A stretch of DNA of 20,173 nucleotides. It comes from Limnoraphis robusta CS-951 (lineage in GTDB: Bacteria > Cyanobacteriota > Cyanobacteriia > Cyanobacteriales > Microcoleaceae). Location of the stretch: the NCBI RefSeq assembly GCF_000972705.2, contig NZ_LATL02000323.1, positions 1 through 20,173 on the forward strand, given 5' to 3'. The position numbers and the translations under genes were made by a program. Below are positions 1 through 6,429 of the stretch, one piece after another (position 1 is the first letter of the stretch; each line of letters starts with the position of its first letter). The notes under the pieces are model-generated. The model did no database searches. It saw only the letters and a program-made list of their open reading frames with translations, and had not been told where the DNA came from.

Positions 1-222
1 GATAAAACCTTAAAGCACCAAGTACAGAGAACAAAGCATTTTTTTCTCAAGTACGGTAGGGCATACCGAAACTATCTCTGAAATGGGATGAACGACTGGG
101 GAGACTCACCCCTCTGGAGTAGGTTAGGAAACTAGCTTGCTGTAAGGGTTGTCAATGAATCAGTAATCCAAAGCCGTGAGGCTTGGAGAATCCCCTTTCT
201 TTAGAAATGGGGAGTATGTCAA
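1..222 (+). pseudogene. Degenerate 3' end of a tnpB gene with its right-end hairpin
   Basis: No open frame survives, but pieces of a cyanobacterial TnpB C-terminus can be read in shifting frames. STVGHTETISEMG is read from about position 50, then NDWGDSPLWSRL, then SMNQ and SKAVRLGESP. The block closes with a hairpin (cccc at 192-195 pairs with gggg at 209-212; inner ttct 197-200 with agaa 203-206) and the terminal bases TGTCAA at 217-222. The same closing pattern ends the other two tnpB elements in this window. I infer the remains of an older IS200/IS605-type element whose left part lies outside the window. Bases 1-45 show nothing I can assign firmly. Confidence 0.5.
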
Positions 223-234
223 AATCTCAGTATC

Positions 235-257
235 CTATGCCAAACTTAATGGCATAG
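235..257 (+). repeat. Left-end hairpin of the tnpB element
   Basis: A perfect 7-bp inverted repeat, CTATGCC (235-241) and GGCATAG (251-257), with a 9-nt loop lies 14 bp before the tnpB start codon. Subterminal hairpins at this place are typical of IS200/IS605-family left ends. The exact left border was not determined; it must lie between the older right end (222) and this hairpin. Confidence 0.5.
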
Positions 258-271
258 AGTTAAAAATAGCC

Positions 272-1489
272 ATGTTAGTATTCGAGGCTAAATTACGAGG
301 AACAGACGAGCAGTACGTCATCTTGGATGAGATGATTAGAACTGCTCGTTTCGTGCGTAATAGCTGCCTGAGATACTGGATGGATAACAAAGGGGTCAAC
401 AGGTATGATTTGAACAAATATTGCAAAATACTCAGAGAACAATTTCAATGGTGCAAGAAGCTCTCAGCGCAAGCCTGTCAAGCTAGTGCTGAAAGGACAT
501 GGAGTGCTATTGCTAGGTTTTTTGATAATTGCAAGAAAAAGGTTCCGGGCTTGAAAGGCTTTCCTAAGTTCAAGAAACATCAAACTCATGGCTCAGTCGA
601 GTACAAAGTTGATGGATGGGTGTTATCGGATGATCGATTAACCATTACATTTAGGGATGGTTTTAAAGCTGGAACCTTTAAGATGTGGGGAACTCGCGAT
701 TTACATTTTTACCAGAAAAAGCAGATTAAACGAGTGAGTGTTGTGCGTCGAGCCGATGGATATTATGTTCAGTTTTCCATCGACCAAGAGCGAAATGAAC
801 AACATAAACCCACTAATCGGATGCTAGGCATAGATGTTGGTTTAAACTATTTCTACACTGACTCTGATGGTAAAAAAGTAGAAAACCCAAGGTTCTTGAG
901 AAAAGCCGAGAAGTCTTTAAAACGCGCACAAAAACGTGTTTCTCGTAGAACTAAAGGGTCAAGAAATCGCTTCAAAGCCATTAAGAAATTAGGTAAAACG
1001 CATCTCAAGATATCAAGGCGGCGTAAAGACTTTGCAGTAAAGACTGCTTGGGCGCTTATCCTATCGGCAGATTTGGTAGCCATTGAAGACCTAAAAGTGC
1101 GGAATATGGTTAAGAACCACAATTTAGCTAAATCAATATCTGATGCTAGTTGGACATTGTTTAGACAGTGGTTGGAGTATTTTGGGAAAGTGTTTGATGT
1201 GCCAGTGATTGCTGTTGCACCTCATTACACATCTCAAAACTGTTCCAATTGCGGACAAGAAGTTAAGAAAACTTTGTCCACTCGCACACATCAATGCCCA
1301 CATTGCGGTTATTTAGATGACCGTGACACAAATGCCGCCATTAATATTTTGATGAAAGCATTGCAAGGGTTAGCACAACTACCGAGGGGCACTCGGAAAG
1401 TAACGCCTGGGGATGAGATGATCCACTGCTTAGAGGGAGAAATCCCAAAAAGTAAGGTTGCTCGTAGAGCCAGGAATTCTCATCAGTAA
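272..1489 (+). CDS. tnpB: RNA-guided endonuclease TnpB (stand-alone IS200/IS605-family element)
   Basis: TnpB is the RNA-guided DNA nuclease of IS200/IS605-type transposons, using an RNA read from the element's right end. At 405 aa it has normal family length. The frame is open from 176, but family N-termini look like MLVFEAKLRG, so the ATG at 272 is chosen; the 32 extra residues are translated from the neighbouring remnant. The RuvC-like triad is intact: D188 in LGIDVG, E272 in VAIEDL and D352 in DRDTNAA. A four-cysteine zinc ribbon (C324, C327, C342, C345) lies between the last two RuvC motifs. No tnpA is next to it, so mobility would need a transposase in trans. All visible catalytic residues are kept, so it is probably functional. 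Confidence 0.93.
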   Translation: MLVFEAKLRGTDEQYVILDEMIRTARFVRNSCLRYWMDNKGVNRYDLNKYCKILREQFQWCKKLSAQACQASAERTWSAIARFFDNCKKKVPGLKGFPKFKKHQTHGSVEYKVDGWVLSDDRLTITFRDGFKAGTFKMWGTRDLHFYQKKQIKRVSVVRRADGYYVQFSIDQERNEQHKPTNRMLGIDVGLNYFYTDSDGKKVENPRFLRKAEKSLKRAQKRVSRRTKGSRNRFKAIKKLGKTHLKISRRRKDFAVKTAWALILSADLVAIEDLKVRNMVKNHNLAKSISDASWTLFRQWLEYFGKVFDVPVIAVAPHYTSQNCSNCGQEVKKTLSTRTHQCPHCGYLDDRDTNAAINILMKALQGLAQLPRGTRKVTPGDEMIHCLEGEIPKSKVARRARNSHQ

Positions 1490-1539
1490 TGATGGGAATC
1501 CGCCTCCATAATCAAAGATTTGGAGGTGGAGGATGTCAA
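1380..1539 (+). ncRNA. Putative omega-RNA / right end of the tnpB element
   Basis: In characterised TnpB systems the guide RNA scaffold overlaps the 3' end of tnpB and the right end of the element. Here the right end forms a strong hairpin: ccgcctcc (1500-1507) pairs with ggaggtgg (1522-1529) with one G-T pair, and an inner aatc/gatt stem extends it. It ends in ATGTCAA (1533-1539), the same terminus seen at 217-222 and 3251-3256. The guide would begin at about 1540. The 5' boundary given here is a guess. Confidence 0.5.
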
Positions 1540-1543
1540 GGTT

Positions 1544-2209
1544 ATGCACAAGCAACAGTTCAAGGTTTTCCAAAGTGCAAATGCTCTCAAGCACAATTTT
1601 GTTTCATCACTAGCTTTAGCTGGAGGTGTCGCGATCAGCTTGGGATTTATTAATATCATGCCGCTTCCAACTCATCGTTTTCAGTTTCAGCAACAAATTG
1701 GGGATCATCAACTCTCGGGCGTGTTTGAAGGAACAGACAAAAACGCCAATGGCCTGGTGGAATTATCGGAGTTAGACTCCTTTGAAGCCAGTTGGGGCGA
1801 CTATTCCTGGACGAAAGAAGATTTAGAAGTCTTTAGCTGGGGAGAAAAAGCAATCAGTCAAAACCAAGAGAAAGTTTACGGTATCGAAGGACTGAACTTT
1901 TTCGCCCGAAGCCGCCAACAACTCAAATCCCAAGCTTTACAGGTTTGGAACCGACAAGTTAGCACGCCTGAAGGTTCATCCGAGAATCAAGGTGTTTATG
2001 GAATCGAGTATGCCGCCAACACACCCGATAATACCTTATTTTCTCAAGAGCAACTGCCCTTAGTCGTTAACCCCCTCCAATCTCCGGCAGATGTCTCTGT
2101 GTTGATGATGTTACTCTTGGTTGGAAGCGCAGGTTTATTGGTTTTAAATCCCTGTTTTTATGGCAACAGCCCTGACGGTAAACCCTGTTCGAGTCAAGGA
2201 AAAATTTAA
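1544..2209 (+). CDS. Unknown membrane-anchored protein with an EF-hand-like loop
   Basis: I do not recognise this 221-aa protein. The ATG at 1544 (MHKQQFK) is chosen because upstream in-frame codons belong to the right end of the tnpB element. It has a hydrophobic N-terminal segment (about residues 20-40, signal peptide or anchor). An EF-hand-like calcium loop, DKNANGLVELSE, follows at about residues 66-77. The middle is hydrophilic, and a second hydrophobic helix (VSVLMMLLLVGSAGLLVL) lies near the C-terminus. The topology suggests an exported or membrane-tethered protein that may bind calcium through one loop. The tnpB element ends five bases before the start, so the original promoter, and possibly N-terminal codons, may have been displaced. 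Confidence 0.65.
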   Translation: MHKQQFKVFQSANALKHNFVSSLALAGGVAISLGFINIMPLPTHRFQFQQQIGDHQLSGVFEGTDKNANGLVELSELDSFEASWGDYSWTKEDLEVFSWGEKAISQNQEKVYGIEGLNFFARSRQQLKSQALQVWNRQVSTPEGSSENQGVYGIEYAANTPDNTLFSQEQLPLVVNPLQSPADVSVLMMLLLVGSAGLLVLNPCFYGNSPDGKPCSSQGKI

Positions 2210-2234
2210 AATTTGATCAACTCTTAGATCTTTG

Positions 2235-2828
2235 CTAGAGAACTCCTTTTGAACTGGGAATCGTTCCTGCACGTCGGGGATCAATTTCTACAGCCATTCG
2301 TAGCGATCGCGCTAAGGCTTTAAACGTCGCTTCAATAATGTGATGGGAATTAATCCCGTCTAACTGACGAATATGCAGAGTCATCAAACTATTATTAGCC
2401 AGGGCGACAAAAAATTCTCGCACAAGCTGGGTATCATAGGTGCCAACCCGTTGAGTGGGAATCTCTAAGCCATAACTCAGATGAGGACGCCCAGAAAAAT
2501 CCAACGCCACCTGAATTAAAGCTTCATCCAGGGGGGCGACAAAATGACCAAACCGAGTAATTCCAATGCGATCGCCTAAAGCTTTGGCGAGGGCTTGTCC
2601 GAGCGTAATTCCGACATCCTCATTGGTGTGGTGATCATCTATTTCTAGATCTCCGACGGCTTGCACCTGCAAATCTATCAAGCCGTGAGAGGCGATTTGC
2701 TGCAACATATGATCGAGGAAAGGAATGCCTGTGTTGGCTTGACAGGTGCCGATACCGTCTAAATTCACTGTTACGGTGACATCGGTTTCCTTGGTTGTCC
2801 GTTTGACGGTTGCTGTGCGGGGACTCAA
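2235..2828 (-). CDS. hisB: Imidazoleglycerol-phosphate dehydratase
   Basis: HisB dehydrates imidazole glycerol phosphate to imidazole acetol phosphate in histidine biosynthesis, as a manganese enzyme in the cytoplasm. The 197-aa product is full length for the monofunctional enzyme. It carries the family metal-binding blocks [18 protein letters not shown] and [11 protein letters not shown], and ends in the typical [13 protein letters not shown]. The start is TTG at 2828: an in-frame TAA lies three codons upstream (2835-2837), and the first internal ATG would remove the conserved [10 protein letters not shown] block. No good Shine-Dalgarno sequence is visible. It converges with the upstream plus-strand gene and is not in a his operon here. 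Confidence 0.96.
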   Translation of the reverse strand: MSPRTATVKRTTKETDVTVTVNLDGIGTCQANTGIPFLDHMLQQIASHGLIDLQVQAVGDLEIDDHHTNEDVGITLGQALAKALGDRIGITRFGHFVAPLDEALIQVALDFSGRPHLSYGLEIPTQRVGTYDTQLVREFFVALANNSLMTLHIRQLDGINSHHIIEATFKALARSLRMAVEIDPRRAGTIPSSKGVL

Positions 2829-2918
2829 GATTAGTTAAAAGGTAAACTGTACAACCCTTATTCTACAAAACTTTCAACCTACAAGCTTACCAAGAGAAGC
2901 AGGTTTAGAGCAAGGTCG

Positions 2919-2947
2919 TTCACGACGGATTATTTTTGTGCTACAAT
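2919..2947 (+). promoter_or_regulatory. Possible promoter of the tnpB mini-element
   Basis: TTCACG (2919-2924) and TACAAT (2942-2947) are spaced by 17 bp. They lie 29 bp before the ATG of the deleted tnpB, just ahead of its left-end hairpin. This is a sequence match only. Confidence 0.3.
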
Positions 2948-2948
2948 A

Positions 2949-3256
2949 GTTTATCGTGGCTTGATGCCGATAATCTATGCTTGTGTATGAAATGAAGCTG
3001 CAAGGAACCCAATACCAGTACAGAAAGTTAGACGAAGCTATCCGTACTGGTAGGTTTGTTCGTAACAGCATCATCAAAGCATGGATAAATATATCTGTTT
3101 TGAAAATACCGTCGGGCAGACGGAAATCAACGCCTCCCGAGAGACTGATCTCGGCAGTGGCGGGGAAACCCAATCCTTGTAAGTCAACTCATAGAAAGAG
3201 GAAGCCCAAATAGTGATGTTTGGAATCTCCGTTGTTTACGACGGAGAGGATGTCAA
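2949..3256 (+). mobile_element. Internally deleted IS200/IS605-type mini-element (tnpB remnant)
   Basis: Both ends of a tnpB-type element are present around a gutted gene. A left-end hairpin lies at about 2949-2971 (ttatc pairs with gataa; inner ggc with gcc). A right-end hairpin ctccgt/acggag lies at about 3224-3243, ending in TGTCAA at 3251-3256. The architecture matches that of the intact element at 235-1539. With both ends present it could have been mobilised in trans; this is inferred, not shown. Confidence 0.6.
2977..3230 (+). pseudogene. tnpB: tnpB with large internal deletion and frameshift
   Basis: The first 37 or so codons (MLVYEMKLQG, then DEAIRTGRFVRN) are a normal TnpB N-terminus and resemble the start of the intact copy at 272. 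After about 3087 the reading jumps straight to C-terminal residues (INISVLK). A frame change follows: VGQTEINAS is read in the next frame from about 3107, and KSTHRKRKPK back in the original frame before stops at 3211. The RuvC core and zinc ribbon are missing, so no nuclease can be made. A 78-residue open frame remains (2977-3213), but I regard it as a relic. Confidence 0.75.
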
Positions 3257-3412
3257 TAGACTTATTGATGGAATAGTTGAAGGTATTAATAACAAACTGA
3301 AATTGCTAAAACGTTGTGGATTTGGCTTGAGGAATTTTAGTAATGCGTGAATTAAGAGCTTTACTCTTCTGGCATTTGCCTAAAAATTTAGCACAGTAAC
3401 TACGGAAGACCC
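3257..3412 (+). pseudogene. 3' remnant of an ISL3-family transposase with terminal repeat
   Basis: Directly after the mini-element, the frame from 3258 reads LIDGIVEGINNKLKLLKRCG and continues FGLRNFSN. This matches the conserved C-terminal NGVVEGINNKLKLIKR block of ISL3-type (DDE) transposases. It meets a stop at 3348-3350, but ELRALLFWHLPKNLAQ follows in the +1 frame to a stop at 3397-3399, so one frameshift breaks it. Just beyond the stop, 3395-3412 read outward-in gives GGGTCTTCCGTAGTTACT, resembling an ISL3-type terminal inverted repeat. The rest of the transposase is absent. It looks cut by the tnpB mini-element on its left. The stretch 3413-3454 holds nothing I can assign. Confidence 0.7.
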
Positions 3413-3454
3413 GAAATCTTAGACTTGTCCTCAGAAACCGGGTTGATTTAGGGC

Positions 3455-3901
3455 TTAATTAGCCTCAGCCTCCACTTGAATCATTTCAACATCCTCAATC
3501 GCTTGACCCTGATGGACTAAATCTTGATGATCGTTGGTACTTAAACTGACTCGCAGTTGATTTTGTCCGGGTTTGAGGGTGCTGAGATAATACCAATTCC
3601 CATAAATTCTCGTTATTTTTTCCCCATTCACATACAAGTGAGCGTGTCCTTCTCCGGGGCGGGCTTCGCGGCTGGCCTGTTCGGGGGCAAAGCGGAAATT
3701 CGAGACTTTGACTTCAAGATTCCATCCTCTAACGTTATCAGGATGAACCACTAAATCAACGGTTGGAACGGGTTGACCCTCGGGAATTTCCATCGGTTCG
3801 TGAGGGTGATTTCCCTGAGATTCGTGAGTCAGTCCTAGTCGATTTCCAGTGACAATCATCGCGATCGCCATCACAATTGTTATCCAATATTTCGCGCTCA
3901 T
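3455..3901 (-). CDS. Secreted histidine-containing protein of unknown function
   Basis: This 148-aa protein starts at the ATG at 3901 (MSAKYWITIVMAIAMIVTG). The frame is open to a TTG at 3931, but the ATG begins a clean signal peptide and has GGAG about 12 bp upstream. After the signal come HESQGNHPHEPMEIPEG and a beta-rich region with GEGHAHLYVNG, RIYGNWYYL and NDHQDLVHQG. The pattern suggests a small periplasmic beta-sandwich domain, and the scattered histidines could bind a metal such as copper; that is inference from composition. It stands alone, with 200 bp to the next minus-strand gene upstream. I know no established function for it. Confidence 0.75.
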   Translation of the reverse strand: MSAKYWITIVMAIAMIVTGNRLGLTHESQGNHPHEPMEIPEGQPVPTVDLVVHPDNVRGWNLEVKVSNFRFAPEQASREARPGEGHAHLYVNGEKITRIYGNWYYLSTLKPGQNQLRVSLSTNDHQDLVHQGQAIEDVEMIQVEAEAN

Positions 3902-4104
3902 CTCACAACGCAACTCCTCTATCTGCAACAATCGCTAGAAAAGCAATAGAGGGATTGTAAGTCGCAGGTTAAAGCGCGTCAAAAGACAGGCTGTCAAAGT
4001 TCAATCTATTCAACTAAAATAGGGGCTTTAAACAACTTATAACAGCCTGTAAGCCTGTTGAAATCCAGGTTTGATCAATTCAGAGGTTCAACCCATTAAG
4101 TTTG

Positions 4105-4995
4105 TTAAATTTCCGCATAAGCCCGTTCAACTAAACGACGAGCCAGGGTTTGAATTCCCGTATGTTCATAATAATTGGTACTCATATCCAGGAATGCACC
4201 CAAATAATCCAATTTATTATCGCTAAATTCTACAAAACTTTGCAAGCTATTAGCAACATTTGTAGGGGTAATACCGCGATCGCTGACAAAATCTCCCATC
4301 CAACCGGAAACCGAAGAAAACGCTTCTCCAATAAAGCCCAACTTACTACTTTTACTCTCCCCAGGAATTGCGTCTTCCATTTCTTTGAAGCCAGGGTTTT
4401 CCTCTAAGTCTGAAGGGGAAAGTCGTTCGATCCATTCTGAAACAGCTTGTATAAAATCAGGCCCCAAAGGAATTAACCCATCAAAACAAACTAAAGCCGC
4501 CATCCGCATCAAAGCGTCCCCGCTATAATCCCCCAAAGATCCAACAAAGTCACCAATACTATCTCCCGGAATGCCATTGATCGCGCAGAAACCCAATAAT
4601 TCCCCAACAACTTTCAGTGAGAGATCTATCGTTTGGGCTTTGGCAGGTTTAGGAGTCAGACTCGTCAACAAACCTCCCACCAGAGGAATTTTGCCTCCCA
4701 CCATATTGGCAAGAGTAGCCGTACCGATCGCCCGACCCGATCCGCTAATCGTTTGATAAAGCCACAAAGCCCGTTGATAGCCTTCTGACTTATCATTGAA
4801 TAGGATTACAGCCCGATCGCGGATTTGCTGAATTAGGTCTTCGTCGTCTTCTCCGGTAACAGTACGGATAGTATTGTCAAACCCGACCAAATTATCCCAT
4901 TCCCCCGGAATCACAAAATCTAGGGCGTGTAGGGCTTTAGTTGTAATATTGTCTGTGGGAAGCTCATCGACCAACTTAATAATGGATTGGCTCAC
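4105..4995 (-). CDS. Conserved hypothetical protein, 296 aa
   Basis: I do not recognise a named family. The start is GTG at 4995 (MSQSIIKLVDEL) with AAGGA 8 bp before it. The N-terminal half is mixed hydrophilic sequence with an acidic patch (TGEDDEDL). A glycine-rich hydrophobic stretch at about residues 85-115 (GSGRAIGTATLANMVGGKIP, then LVGGLLTSL) might touch a membrane but is too irregular for a confident transmembrane helix. The C-terminal half is largely helical with no recognisable catalytic motif. There is no signal peptide. The gene is flanked by spacers on both sides and looks monocistronic. Confidence 0.7.
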   Translation of the reverse strand: MSQSIIKLVDELPTDNITTKALHALDFVIPGEWDNLVGFDNTIRTVTGEDDEDLIQQIRDRAVILFNDKSEGYQRALWLYQTISGSGRAIGTATLANMVGGKIPLVGGLLTSLTPKPAKAQTIDLSLKVVGELLGFCAINGIPGDSIGDFVGSLGDYSGDALMRMAALVCFDGLIPLGPDFIQAVSEWIERLSPSDLEENPGFKEMEDAIPGESKSSKLGFIGEAFSSVSGWMGDFVSDRGITPTNVANSLQSFVEFSDNKLDYLGAFLDMSTNYYEHTGIQTLARRLVERAYAEI

Positions 4996-5088
4996 AGTTG
5001 TTTTCCTTGTTAATAGAGGGTAGTTTTCTTCAGTGAATTAAACAAAAAAAATCGATAATTTCTATTGTTTATTCTGGCAATTTCGAGA

Positions 5089-5604
5089 TTATTTGACTCG
5101 GGCTAAACCCGTCAGATTAAAGTTGACTAACCATTCTTCGCGATCGCTTTCTGTAAAAGAATCCGACTGAGAAGTAACTTTGACTTGATAGCGCTCAGCA
5201 ACTAAAATAGCGGTTGTATTTTTACCCTGAGTGACTGCGGGATATCCAGCAATCTTTTTACTACTTTCTCGAAACTTAGAAACCGCACTGGGATTACTAG
5301 CAACATCATTAATAGAAAGTAAAGCTAAATCTGTACTCCCCTGTGACAATTTAGCTTGAGCAAACCCTGATTTTTCTTGACGATAAGTAAGTTTATAGTC
5401 TCCCTCACTTTTCGGGAAGAATTTGTTAAACGAGCCTCCGGAGACCGGTTCAGCCGCTATCGTTTTGTTGCCTCCTGAAGTCGGTTGACTCGTCGTTGGG
5501 GGAGCAGAAGTCGTCGTCGTTGAACTACAACCGGAAACAAACAGCGACAACGCTAACACACAGGCGATGAGAATACTCGGTAAACGTTTGAAGATCATCA
5601 TCAT
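5089..5604 (-). CDS. Putative lipoprotein of unknown function
   Basis: The protein of about 171 aa begins with a lipoprotein signal: positively charged FKR, a hydrophobic core and a lipobox ending LFVSGC, with lipidation expected on that cysteine. A Ser/Thr/Pro-rich linker follows (about residues 28-45). The remainder is a small mixed alpha/beta domain with EGDYKLTYRQEKSGFAQAKL and YQVKVTSQS. A run of GTG-ATG-ATG-ATG at 5607-5596 leaves the exact start open; I give the first ATG. It is probably tethered to a membrane facing the periplasm. No catalytic motif is visible and I do not know its role. Confidence 0.75.
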   Translation of the reverse strand: MMMIFKRLPSILIACVLALSLFVSGCSSTTTTSAPPTTSQPTSGGNKTIAAEPVSGGSFNKFFPKSEGDYKLTYRQEKSGFAQAKLSQGSTDLALLSINDVASNPSAVSKFRESSKKIAGYPAVTQGKNTTAILVAERYQVKVTSQSDSFTESDREEWLVNFNLTGLARVK

Positions 5605-5717
5605 CACTCTCTGAGAAGGTAAAGGAACGGGAAAAATTATCCCTCTATTCTAGAACTCAACGGCATCGTTGACATCTTCTTCTGGAGGGATTTAGACAGT
5701 CACCAGTAAAAAAGTCC

Positions 5718-5862
5718 TGTAGGGGCGGGTTCTGCAATGATCTCTGTTTCCCAGTAGTAAGTTAGATCAACCCGCCAAAGCCCGATAACCGGCTGGGGTG
5801 GGGGGCGGGTTTATACAGGTTATTTGTCAGAAACATACATCAATTGAGAACCCGCCCCTACA
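5718..5862. mobile_element. 145-bp MITE-like element with 16-bp terminal inverted repeats
   Basis: TGTAGGGGCGGGTTCT at 5718-5733 is a perfect inverted copy of the sequence at 5847-5862. Inside, aacccgcc (about 5770-5777) and ggcgggtt (about 5804-5812) form a second hairpin. There is no open frame. The structure is that of a non-autonomous mini-element or large palindromic repeat common in cyanobacterial spacers. I see no clear target-site duplication. It fills the spacer 5608-5879; the remainder (5608-5717) holds only a short CAACG/CGTTG hairpin at 5658-5671. Confidence 0.65.
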
Positions 5863-5870
5863 AAACTCTT

Positions 5871-5898
5871 GCCTGTTGCCTATTGCCTGTTGCCTATT
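5871..5898. repeat. Heptamer tandem repeat (TGCCTRT, four units)
   Basis: GCCTGTTGCCTATT occurs twice in tandem (5871-5884 and 5885-5898). It can be read as four 7-bp units alternating TGCCTGT and TGCCTAT. Short heptamer repeats of this kind are known from cyanobacterial genomes. The array overlaps the 3' end of the minus-strand gene at 5880. Confidence 0.7.
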
Positions 5899-6305
5899 TC
5901 AAGTTGTTGGTTGAGAAATTTGCCCCATTGAGCAGCGAGAGGAATTTCTGTAAAGGGAACCCGAACCGGAGTTGCTTCAAGTTTTAACTGAAATTCCAAC
6001 TCGATCTCCTTACCCTTTTCTGGGGGAGAATCCAAATCAACCGAGTGATGATCAACGACGAGCCAAATTGATTGTACATCTTCTAACGACAGGGTTAGCA
6101 GATTAATCGGGCCTGTTCGCGTGGGCTTTCCCCAAGTCAGTTCAGTCCCTTTTAAACCCAATACGGCATAGATATCATACTTGGCTTTTTCAAACGTCTT
6201 CGCCCATTCACGATAGGCTTCAACCTTTTGGTATTCATTCCAACCTGACCAGGCTAACCCAAAGAAAACAATCAGTAGCGGAAGCCATAACAAACCTCGT
6301 TCCAT
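5880..6305 (-). CDS. Unknown membrane-anchored protein, 141 aa
   Basis: One N-terminal transmembrane helix (LLWLPLLIVFFGLAWSGW, about residues 5-22) is followed by a soluble domain of about 115 residues without a motif I recognise. The ATG at 6305 has AGGG about 8 bp upstream. A single anchor with few preceding charges suggests a membrane-tethered protein; I cannot tell which side it faces. The last codons (IGNRQ and the stop) are written by the heptamer repeat array, so the C-terminus may have been reshaped by repeat expansion. It is divergent from the protease gene, with a 124-bp spacer holding a lone TACAAT (6362-6367) that could be a -10 element for the protease. Confidence 0.7.
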   Translation of the reverse strand: MERGLLWLPLLIVFFGLAWSGWNEYQKVEAYREWAKTFEKAKYDIYAVLGLKGTELTWGKPTRTGPINLLTLSLEDVQSIWLVVDHHSVDLDSPPEKGKEIELEFQLKLEATPVRVPFTEIPLAAQWGKFLNQQLEIGNRQ

Positions 6306-6429
6306 AGCTTACCCTGCATAAATTGGCACTCAATTCTCATTCGTTACTCTATCGGGATAGATACAATGGGAGAACTACGTTATTTGTCTGGGACTCTTTC
6401 GACGAATAACCCGTAACGCAGGATAACGA

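Noticed and set aside
176..271. Upstream 32-codon extension of tnpB
   Set aside because: It is translated from the right end of the older remnant and the left-end hairpin; family members start at the MLVFE-like sequence.
853..1122. 89-aa open frame antisense to tnpB
   Set aside because: Shadow of the RuvC-coding region; no independent start signal or motif.
2874..3173. 99-aa minus-strand frame over the tnpB mini-element
   Set aside because: It runs antisense through the hairpin and the deleted tnpB and shows no family resemblance.
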